Shown in pieces: positions 36,401 through 48,400 of a stretch of 64,000 nt of DNA (positions are counted from its first letter, which is position 1; the number at the start of each line of letters is the position of its first letter). The stretch is taken from contig JAKGHH010000001.1 in the NCBI GenBank assembly GCA_022828595.1, positions 207,693,348-207,757,347 of the forward strand, in the 5' to 3' direction. The notes beneath the pieces are model-generated. The model made no database searches and was not told the DNA's origin. It saw nothing but the letters and a program-made list of their open reading frames with translations. The translations under genes and the position numbers were made by a program. Origin of the DNA: Nelumbo lutea. Lineage: Eukaryota; Streptophyta; Magnoliopsida; Proteales; Nelumbonaceae.

Positions 36401-39400
36401 CAAGACTAATCATATCTTGAAGAGAGAAATGCAATTTAGCTTCTTGGATCTACAAGCATGTCTTTAGAGAGATGGAGGGTCTATCAAGGGAGATGAATAT
36501 TAGGTTGAAGTGGATTTGTAAAACTGAAAATGGGATAGTGGATTCACTAGCAAAATAAAGGTAAAAAGCACCTGTTTTGGGCTTTATTGTGAATGATATT
36601 GTAAAATTTGGGCTGTTGGAATACTCCAACAGCCATTAGGTAGGTTGACTTGAACATGTTGCTTTATGGTTGCAATGCAGTGCAATAACTAATAGTAGAA
36701 AAGTGCAAATATTTTGTTTGATATAAAATCTGTGAAGGAGAGAAAGAAAGAAAGAAAAAGAAGGTTTGTGCAGCGAAGAGAAGAGGAGAGAAGTTGAAGA
36801 GAATGGGGAGAAGCCAAAAAAATCAGATCTGGTCGCCCCTTTCATTAGCTTATATACTCATAAATAAAACTGAATACAAAGACAAGTATGACTTTAGTAA
36901 GTCGGCTACTTGTAAAATCTAAGTAAATACTCTTAGTTTAAAACATAAACTAATAACTCTCTAACTATGCTTTGTAAATAAAAACAAATGTTATCAGCCC
37001 AAAACTCAACACTCCCCCTCAAGTTGGGAATAGATGTCACACATTCCCAACTTGCGTAGATCATACTCCAGCTTGTTTCATGCAACACCTTTTGTAAGAA
37101 CATCAACAAGCTGCAAGTCAGATGCAACATATATTTTTTTTGATCAGTAAAAAAAAACTTTCATTAATGACAGAGAAATTAAGTTACAGTAAATAAAGAT
37201 TGCAGAGGGACAGACTGCAATATCCACTAATTAGTTACAATTCTGCCCAGTACAATGAAGATTTATTTGCCCCTTGTTTTGCTAGGGTATCCGCCATCCC
37301 ATTTGCATCCCGTTTGACCCAACCAAATTGAGAGTTGAACTTCCTTGCAAGTGTGTCAATTTCTTTAAAGATAAATTTGAGCTTCCAAGGTACTGATGTG
37401 ATGTTTTTGGCCCAAGAGATGACCAATAGTGAGTCTCCTTCTATTTCTAAGTCTGTTGTTCCTATCTGCTCAGTCACCTTTAGACCTTGAAGTAGGGCTA
37501 GAGATTCAGTCTGTATTGAGTCACCAATACCTATTGGTCCTGAGTAGAGTGCCACCACCACACCCAGATGATTTCTAAACACACCCCCTATGCCTTCCCT
37601 TCCTGGGTTGCCAAGAGCACTCCCATCGAAGTTCAGTTTTAATTTGTTTAGTGCTGGTGGCTTCCATTCCATGCTTACAAGTACTTTGGGTACATCTGTT
37701 TGTGCCACTTCAGCCCAATTTCTTAGTATCTCATTCGTGGAGTAGTTTCTGAATATCTCCATGGTCTTTACCCAATGTGCAGTTCTGATTTTTATGGCTT
37801 CAATAACTTCCTCCTTTGTTTTGCTCTTTCCAGAAAAGATTCTTAGGTTTCTTTCCTCCCATATAGTCCATACTGTAGCTGATCTTATGCCCTCCATAAG
37901 CACTTTCCTCTTTTCTTTTGTTGACACAGGAAAGAGGGGCTGAATAGACTTACCACATCCTGTTGGGGAACCCATCTGCATCCAAAGAGAGAACAAACAA
38001 CATTCCAAATACCAGAAGCAAAAGAGCAAGATAAAAATAATTGGGTTAGGGTTTCACCACATCCCAAACAAAGGACACACACATGAGGAGAGAGGCAATT
38101 GTTTGGCCTCCTTTTCTGTAGAACATCACAAGTGTTTACCTTCCCTAGGAACACTTCCCAACAGAAAGCTTGTACTTTTGGAGGGATCAGTTTAGACCAG
38201 ATTTCTCTCATTTGGAAGTTCACTCCCATAGGATCAATGTGAGTGAGCAAACCAAAGAAAGATGCACAGGAAAATAAACCATCAGAAGTTGGGGACCAAA
38301 TTCTACAATCAGCTATAGATTGGTCCAAGTAGACCTTCTCAAATGTTGAAATCAAAAGCACTAGAGGCTCACACTCATTTTCCCTCAACCCTCTTCCGAA
38401 ACCAAAATCCCAAGAGATCCCTGAATCTGAAAGCACACCCAGCCTAGCAACAAGTTTGTTTTTATGGTTTGATAAGGAGTAGAGGTTTGGGAATTTGACC
38501 ATAAAAGCCACTTCCCCAACCCAAAGGTCTTCCTAGAATAAGACTTTGTTACCACAACTGACATCAAACCTGATAAATTGAAGAAAAGTTGGATATAGCT
38601 CAAAGATCGCCTTCCAAGGAGAAGATGGAGCTGCATTGGGGGCTAGTTTTGTATCCCAGCCGTTATCTGCTTCACCATGTAAGCTTTTAATGACTCTGTG
38701 CCATAGTCTTTCTTCTTCACAAGGGAATCTCCACATCCATTTCCTAAGAAGGGCCTTGTTTTCTTTAATAGGTTCGCTATACCTAATCCACCCTGCTGCT
38801 TAGGGTAACAGACTTGCTCCCACTTCACTAAATGATCTTTCTTTTCATCACCTGGTTCCCACAAAAAATCCCTCATAATCTTCTCCAACTTCCTAGCTAT
38901 TTTCACCGGTATCTTGAAGGTGAAAAGGAAATAAGTAGGTAGGTTTGCTAGGGTTGATTTTATCAAGGTGATTCTTCCCCCCAGGGATATATAATTTCTC
39001 TTCCACATTGCCAACTTCTTTATGAACCTCTCTACCACCGGTTTCTAGAAACTTTCAGCTTTTGGATTCCCACTTAAGGGCATACCTAAGTATTCTAGAG
39101 GCCAATTTTTCACTTCACAACCTAGCAGATTTGCCATGGCTCGGATGTCCCCCCCTTCAATGTTGATTCCAGCTACACAGCTTTTTCGCCAATTGACTTT
39201 CAGTTTTGAGACCTGTTGAAATTCATCCACCAATCTTTTCAGATTCCTTAAACTAGATTCATCACAGCTTTCATAGAAAATGATTATGTCATCAGCAAAT
39301 TGCAAATGAAACACCACCACTTTTGATCTACCCATCCTCCAACCTTTAAACTGGTTTTCTTGATCAGCCTTGATGGTTTGTCTACTCAAAACCTCAGCCA

Positions 39401-42400
39401 CAAAAGTGAATAAGAATGGAGATAAGGGATCACCCTGTCTTAGTTCTCTTTTGGCCTAGAAGAAATCCTTTGCTACCCCATTCATCAGAATAGAAAAGTG
39501 TGCTGAGCTAGTACATTCTTTAATCCACATCCTCCATCTTTCACCTAGCCCTATCTTTTCCATTAAGTTCAATAGGAAGGACCAATTCACCATATCATAA
39601 GCTTTTTCTAGGTCCGATTTACAAATCAAACCTTTGCCACCTTGTTTTCTCTTAGCTGCCACACGCTCATTTGCCACTAGGATTTGATCCACAATTTGTC
39701 TCCTTTCTACAAAGGCTCCTTGGTTCTGAGAGATAACATAGGGCAGTACAGTCTTCAACCTACCAGCCAGGACTTTAGAAATGATTTTATACAAGCTACC
39801 CACTAGACTTATCGGTCTGTAATCCTTGGGGGTTTTGGCCTCCTTTTTTGGCACTAAAGCAATAAAGGTTGCATTTTTCTCCAAGCGATAATTTCCCTTC
39901 TTGATAGAACTCCACAAATACATCCATTAATTCATCTTTCAAAATTTCCCTACAATCCTAATAGAAAGCCATTGAAAATCCATCCGGCCCTGGAGCTTTA
40001 GATCTATCCATCGAGAATATTGCTTCATGTATCTCCTTAATAGTGAAGGCTCTTTCTAGGAGGACAACTTTAGACTCTGGCACTCTGTCCCACTGTAACT
40101 CTCCCAATTCTGCAATGTTTTCATCAGAGGATGCTAGGATTGACTTAAAATGATTCACAAAGCATCTTTCAATTTCCTCTTTTGCAGTTACTACTCTTCC
40201 CTCCACCTCTATACTGGAAATTTGATTTTTCCGTCTCCTCCCATTTGCTAGGGAGTGGAAAAATTTGGTATTTCCATCCCCCTTCAGAAGCCATTTACAT
40301 CTAGGTTTTTGCCTCCAAAAAATCTCTTCTTTTCTTAGGATCTCTTCCAATTGCACTTTTAAGTTCCATCTTTCTAGTCTATCCTCCAACCCACACTCTT
40401 TCTAGGCCTCCTTTTGGTCCACTTCCTTTATTTTCATGGCTAGTTCCTCCTTTATGTCCTCAAGTTTTCCAATTCCTCTTTGTTCCACTTCTTGATCTTT
40501 TCCTTCAATCTTTTCAGTTTCTTGGAGAACCTCACCACTTTATTTCTAGCCCTAATCCTACCTTCTGACCATCATTCTTTGACTTTTTGCAAAAAATTTG
40601 GAACTTCTAGCCACATTTCTCTAGATGTCACCCTTTCCCTTATAAAGTGCCTATCCACTTCTATATGCTTTGTCCGATCATGCTGAACTGGGTTGTAGGC
40701 AATGTTAATTGCTGCTTGATTGTCACAGTATAGCATCATAGGTTTTCGACATCAACTTCAATCTCCCCTTACATGGATCGGACCCAAAGGAGCTTTGAAA
40801 CACCATGTGCCATGGCTCTGTATTCAGCTTCTGCACTTGACCTTGCTACAACTGACTGTTTCTTACTATTCCATGAAACTAGATTACCTCCAACAAGAGT
40901 GCAAATTCCTGATGTAGATCTCCTGTCATCTAGGCACCCCACCCAATCAGCATCTATGTAAGCCTCTAACTTCAAATGTCCATGGTTAGCAAACAGTATA
41001 CCTCTACCTGGGTGTCCCTTCAAATGGGAAATTATCTTGTTAATGACCTCCCAGTGCTGAACTTGTGGGGCATGCATGTATTGACACACCACACTCACTA
41101 CATAAGAGATATTTGGTCGTGTCATATATAAATGTAGCAACCGGCCCACCTTTGATACCTTCCAACATCCTTTACTAGGTCACTTTTTGAAGCATTTATC
41201 CTGTGGTTCTGATCCCCTGTAATAAGTCCAAAATATACATCCTCTATGAAATGAAAATCCCATGCTTGGACCTTGCCACCTCAATGCCCAGAAAATACTT
41301 AAGCTCCCTAAGATCCTTAATCTCAAACTCTTTGTGCAAGTTCTTCTTCAAGGTATCAATTTCACTCAGATAATTTCCTGTGACTACAATGTTATCCACA
41401 TACACTATCAGTATTGACACCAATGATCTCCTCCTTTTCACAAACAGAGTATGATTAGATTGAGTTTGAGTATAGTCAAATGCAATCAATGCACTTCTAA
41501 GCTTGTCAAACCAAGCTCTGGGTGATTGCTTCAAACCATATAAAGACTTCTTTAATCTACATACCTTTCCTTTAACCACATCACTGCCAAAACCAACTGA
41601 AAGATCCATGTACACCTTTTGTAGGTCTTCATTAAGAAAATCATTCTTCACATCAAGTTGGAAGAGGGGCCAAGAGTATGTAGTTGCTAGTGATAGGAGA
41701 ATCCGAACTGAATTCATCTTTGCAACCAGTCTCACCTTGGTACCTTTATATACCTCCATCAGCCTTGTACTTCATTGTATAAACCCATCTACATCCAACT
41801 GTCTTCTTTCCATTAGGTAAATCCACAATCTCCCATGTCTGATTTTTAATCAATGCTTTCATTTCCTCTTACACAACCGTCTTCCACTTAGGTTTGGAGA
41901 GAGCCTCACTAACACTCCTGGGTATAGACACTGAGTTGAGGGAGGAAAGGAAGGCCTGGTAAGAAGAAGATAATCCACTGTAGGAAAGATAGTGTGAGAT
42001 GCAATGAGCAGTACAATTACTCTTCCCTTTTCAGAGTGTAGTAGGGAGATTTAGGTCATCTGCAATGGTGTAAGGAGTAGGGGTAGTAGTATTAATAGGA
42101 ACTAACCCATTAGAGGAAACAAGAGGCCATACCTAGGTTTGTGTCAGTCAAACTTGGAATCTCTGATGAGCCAATAGGGAGCGATGTGGGTTCCTTTGTT
42201 GTGGAATCAACCTCCCTGTGTTGTCATGGGCACTATTGTGTAAAACATTGAGAGACAAGACGTAATGAAGGTGGCAAAGTGGGTGGAGTAGGTGGGTTAG
42301 ACATTGGAGTGGACAAAGGAGCTAGAATAGGAAGTGGTATAGATTGCTCACTTCCTTCCCTAAAACACTCCTCCTGAGAAGAACCCCTCGAGAAAAAAGT

Positions 42401-45400
42401 GTGGGCTCGAAGAAGGTGACATCCATAGTAACATGCTGATTCCTAGAGATTGGATCATAACAACAATAACCCTTCTGATTTCTTACATAACCAAGGAAGA
42501 CACACTTCTTTGCCTTAGGGTTCAGCTTCAAGTAGTGAGGATCAAGAATATGGGAAAAACATACACATCCTAAAACCCTTAAAGGAATATGGAACATATC
42601 CCCCTCGGGCAAAAGAAGGTTGAACGGAGTGTTGTATCCAAGAACATGAGAAGGTACCCAATTAATAAAAAAAATGTTGTAAGGACTACATCACCCCCAA
42701 AACGAACTGGAACTATAGAGTTCACCATCATGCTTCTTGCTACTTCCATAATATGTCTATTCTTCCTTTCTGCTACACCATTCTGTTGTGGAGTGTATGT
42801 ACAACTGCTCTGGTGGACTACTCCATGCTCCAATAGTTATGATGCCAGGTTTTTCTCAAAGTATTCCCTAACATTATCTAATCTAAACACTTTCATTCGT
42901 CCCCTAAACTCTGTCAACACCATCCGATGGAATTGTTGAACCAAAGAAGGTACCTCACCATGGGATCTCATCGAATATATCCAAGAGTATCGAGAAGAAT
43001 CATCCACAAACAGAAGAAAATACTGATAGTCACCCATCTAAGAAATATTATATGGTCTCCACACATCAGTATGAACAATATATAAAACAGAAGAACATCT
43101 TTTATTGCTTGCTTTAAAAGAATGTCTACAATGCTTTCTAAGTTGACAACCCTCACACTCCAAGCTAGATAACTGATAGACTTAAAACAATTTTGGAAAC
43201 AAAAAATGCAAAGAAGCAAAAGTGTCCTAACCAATTATGTCGAAGCATAATCCGATCCATTGACTTTGACTCATTGTTCCCGTTGACACGATGACTTTGA
43301 TGACTAGGAAGCGTATCAAGAACAAAGATTCCATTCACCTCACAACCACTCCCAATCATCCTCTTTGATTCCAGATCCTGCAAAACACAATGGCTAGGAA
43401 AAAATATCACTGAACAACTCAAATTATTTGTCAAGCTACTAACAGATAAAAGATTAGTGCTTAGTCTAGGGACATGAAGGACAAAAGGTAGGGTAATGGC
43501 ATTGTTAATCATGACAGACCCTTTCCCAACAATGGGAACTTGTGATTCAGTTGTGGAAACTTTATCTCTACTAGAGTAGAGGTGGTATGGGGAGAAGATG
43601 GTGGAAATCTTGGTCATATGTTTTGAGGAAATCTTGGTCATATGTTTTGAGGCTCCCGAGTCTATAATCCAAGGAGGTTCCTCCTTACTTGTAGTGGATG
43701 CATAATTTGTAGTGGCATGTGAACTACCCATATGTGCAAACAAAGTAGAACAGCTACTTCCTAATCCACCTGTACCTTGCTATCCACCTAATAATGAGCT
43801 GGAACTGGTTGTATCCCTCTGACTCAAAAACTGCATATTATCTCTCCAATTTGGCCCTCATTGTAGCTGCTGGAACAGACTCTAGAGAAGTTGTAGTAGG
43901 TGGTCTGATAAATCACCAGTCACTGCCATATTCACATCTCCCTTCTTGTTTTTGAGCCGACTCGGTATAAGGTGTGGGTAAAGCTTCCAACATGTATGTC
44001 TAGTATGTTTAGGTTTCTTACAATATTCACAAATCAGGTCCTTGTTGTCCTCATTCCTCAATTCATTTCCACCCTTATCCCCACTTAACTTAGGCTTCAC
44101 TGTGCTAATCAGAGATGATTGCTCAAGGCTTGGGTTTCTCATCATCACATTCCTCCTACTCTCGTCTCCAGACATAAATGCATATGCCTGAGAGAGAGTT
44201 ACAATGTCTCGGGAAAGAATATGCCGTTGTGTAATGTCACATTTACTGTTAAATCCTGCTAGAAACTCAAATACCCTATTCTTCTATCAACTTCTAATAA
44301 GTTGCTGCATCTTTGCTACTTTCCCAAACCACAGTCTCCAAACGATCCATCTCTTGCCATAAGGTTTTGAGGGCTGAAAAATAAATTACAATAGACTTAT
44401 CTCCCTACCTAGTAGCAATCACCTTGATTCTCAACCGATAGGTTCTAGCAACATTCTCACTCTGTGAATAAGTTTCTGCTACTCCATCCCAAATCTCCTT
44501 AGTTGTGTTAGCCCATAGAAAGTTTTTACTTATATGGGGTAACATGGGATTGCACAGCCAAGTCATCACCATGTAGTTTTGTAACTGTTGGGAGTAGTTA
44601 GTCTTAGATTTCTTCTCTTCACCAGTGAAATACCCCAATTTTCCACAAACTCCAATGACCATTTTTGTAGATTGTGACCATTCTAAGTAGTTTGTACCAT
44701 CCAACTTGACTGCAGTGATGGTCCCAACACCTCCTCCACTTAGTCCCATTTCACCTACAGATTTGTTTTCAACTCCACAACTCTCCGTAACTCCCAGAAC
44801 AGATTAGGAAATCAATTTGAGATGAAAAAAAAAGATTTTTATCTCCTTTAGAAACCTTAAACACCTTCTCTATAGGAGCGGGAGAAGGAAGAGAAGAGGC
44901 TTCCGCTCTCTCTAGAGGCCTCCAAAAAGACTGAGACTTGAATTGCCCTCTTCAAAAAACCTCTAGAAACCCTAAAAAGTTAGAGCGCCCCTTCCTAGGT
45001 CAAAATTGAAGAGTCCTACTAAATCAGGATTCTTCCCCTTTCTTCATTTCTTCCTGATTTTGGTGATAAACCCTAGACCTGCTACAAGGGATTGCAAATC
45101 CATCAAAAAATCCAAAAACTGGGCTTACTTGAAGTCCTCAATCAACACTTTACTTCATCATGCTGTCAGCCGATCTAGGGTTGCATGATGGAACAGCTCA
45201 AGCGATCCTTAAAGTTGCTTTGATACCAAGTAGAAAAGTGCAAAAATTCTGTTTTGATTTAAAATCTGTGAAGGAGAGAAAGAAGAAAGAAAAAGAAGGT
45301 TTGCACAGAGAAGAGAAGAAGAGAGAAGTTGAAGAGATTATGGAGAAGCCAAAAAAATCAGATCTGGCCGCCCCTTTCATTAGCTTATATACTCATAAAT

Positions 45401-48400
45401 AAAACTGAATACAAAGACAAGTATGCCCTTAGTAAGTTGGCTACTTGTAATTGATCAAAAAAAGTTGGCTACTTGTAAAAACTAAGTAAACACACAGTCT
45501 AAAACATAAACTAATGGGCCTTGGGCCCAATAATTCTCTTAACTATGCTTTGTAAATAAAAACAAATGTTATCAGCCCAAAACTCAAAACTAATTTAACC
45601 TACTTAAGCTACAATCTAAATTTTGGGTGTGCAATGCAAAAATCATGCTATCTTTTTTCTTTCGGTGTTCATTATTTTTTATTTTTCATCTCCTCATTAA
45701 AATCTCTTGGTAGCAATACATTCTGTTCCTTAACAATGCAGATGAACCTGTGCAGAAATATGTTTCAGACTTTCAGTAACTTCTGTGCCAAGAAGTGCTC
45801 ATTGATTCCTTGTGTCTATATTGATTTTAATGCATCTTGTAGGTGGTTAGTATTTATGGGGACTTTCTCTCGACTTTGGAGGCTCATAGCACTCAGGTGT
45901 CAGAAAAAGGGATCCTGCAAATCTTGTTGGATTTGAAATTCATTGCTGACATTCTCTCTGGGGGTGATTTGAAGAAGAACGAAGAGTCATCAAAAAATGC
46001 TAAGCCAAAGCCGCCTTTCAGATGGAAGCAAGATCAGAATCAGCCCAACTCTGCCACTAGAGACAGTGTCATGCAGTTGATAAATCATCTTTCTCAAATA
46101 TTGGATCCTATAGACTGGCTTACGTGAGTTAATATTTTCCTTCTCCCATGGATCATCTGCAAGTACCATGTGGTGATGTACCTAACGATTGGTACCATCT
46201 CACCCTTCAAAAATATATTATATTTATTCTCTAATAATTCTCTGTAAATTATTCCATCTTGGTTTACAAATTTATGGGTTTAAATGCTATGAAAAATAAA
46301 AAAAAATGAGAAAATTCATTTCACATGCCACTCAATGTAAATTTGGCACTCACCCTTCAAAAATATATTATATTTATTCTCTAATAATTCTCTGTAAATT
46401 ATTCCATCTTGGTTTACAAATTTATGGGTTTAAATGCTATGAAAAATAAAAAAAAATGAGAAAATTCATTTCACATGCCACTCAATGTAAATTTGGCAAA
46501 TAAAACACTGCAAGCCAGGATGAGATGGTGAAAGGAAGTTGCATCTATGGAGATTGTGGGCTAAAAGTTCATTTGATCAGATGCTCAAAACCATATTGTG
46601 ATCTGTTCAAGGAATACATTTATGGTTAAGCTTATTAGATCAATTAATTTTTAGGAATCTTAATCTACTTTAGTACTTTTGTTATCTTTTAATATGCTCG
46701 TTATTTTCTGACTTCATTGACATGCAGATACGAGCCATACCTCTGGGAGAATGAGAAACAGTGTTACCTAAGACATGCTGTCCTCTTTGGGTTCTTTGTA
46801 CAACTCAATCGTATGTACACTGATAGCATGCAAAAATTGCATACTAATACTGAGTCCAATATAATGCGGTGTTCCACAGTTCCACGCTTCAAATACCTTC
46901 CAATCAGGTTAGTGCTTATATTTCTTTAAAATAGGTTTGTATCTTTTGTTATCTTTTTGGCTTATTATATATCTAATATACTCCTACACATGCTGACTTG
47001 GACCTGTTTTTCTCTAAGTGACATATATGGACTATTTTAGAATCTTGCAACAGACTTAGAAACTTGCCAAGCTTATGAAATGCAATACTTGCACCTCTAA
47101 CGTTCCTTGTATAACAAGAGGCTGTACAAAGGGAACTTAAAAAAAAAAAACTGCTCCAGCAGTGCTAATAAACTATACTATTGCAATTTACAAAAAGATT
47201 TTCATAATACAAAAGACACACTATGAATTGAGTCCTTCCCTTAAATGGCATATGAACAGCCAGCCATGAATGAAACCTGTGTAATATCATCTGAAAAGCT
47301 TTTTCCACTTAACATTCCCTATCCTTCCCTTGCTCAAGCCATTAATTCTTCAGCCATTTAAGAAATTGACCACATATTGTGGACAACACCCCTTAATGGC
47401 AAACATGCCCATAAGCTTCCCCCAAATAGTCTGTGCAAATCTGCAATGCATCAGAGAATATGGTTCATTGATTCATCAGCCTCCTCTAACAGCACACTTT
47501 TGGTTGATGATACAGCCACACCCTTAATTATTTCTAGTGAGGAATCTGTTCAATTAAGCAGTCCATACACACACACACACACACAAATATCACCTTGGAT
47601 GGAATGTTATTTTTTTTTATCAATAACAGAAATTTTATTAATAAAGAACAACAATTACAACATCCAAGAGGAGAGGTAAACTCTCTTAGCCCTCCCCAAG
47701 GACAACAAAAACACAAAAATTACAACCAAGCCCACATAGATTGAGCCCTTCCTACCCCCTATTTTGCTAAGGCATCTGCAAAGGAGTTAGCACTCTTTTT
47801 GATCCACTGAAGTCTTACTACCTTGGATGGAATGTTTTTACATCAAACTGTGTTAATTGGAACCTCCTGTCCATCTATAATTGCCAAATTATCAGAAAAA
47901 GATTTAAAGTGAAACTTTCCTGACTTCTCTCACATCCGTATCCTCCTTACAGCAGCTCCACCATAGAACCAACTTCCCAACCATTTAATTTCTTCTGAAT
48001 TGTGGTGCCCACACCAAGCTTCTCTTTTATACTGTAAGCAATCTGCCTATCTCCTTGCTTGTCAACTGTCAACTCAAATAAATTTGGAAAGCTTCTATTA
48101 ATGGTCTGTCCCCACACCATGCATCCCTCCCAATGTTTTAAAAGGTGTATGCCTAGAGGTGCACCTCTAGGTGAGGCACCCTAAAAACACCGAGGCATAT
48201 GTTGGAGGAGCTGATGCCTCTGAGGACTGAGGTGTATGCCTCAGATGCACTTTTCCATGAGGCAGACGCTTCTGGTATGCCTCATGCACCTTTTTCCCGC
48301 TTCATATAGAAAGAAAGAAAACAAAGAAAAGAAAGGAAAAGTAAGGGGGGGGGAAGGCTAATGTTATTCATCTTCATTCCTCTTAATACAGGACATCTTA

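Larger units (their letters stand above)
36694..45589 (-). mobile_element. Second intronic Ty1/copia element, carrying a LINE
   Basis: 8896 bp between LTRs, target duplication CTAAT at 36689-36693 and 45590-45594. Coding on -: gag (about 44749), protease, integrase, RT, RNase H. The RNase H end is split by LINE C (37133-40615), which explains the unusual length; without it the element is about 5.4 kb. All domains carry stops or frameshifts. It is antisense to COG1 and related to, but distinct from, the copia element at 28721-34234. Confidence 0.92.
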
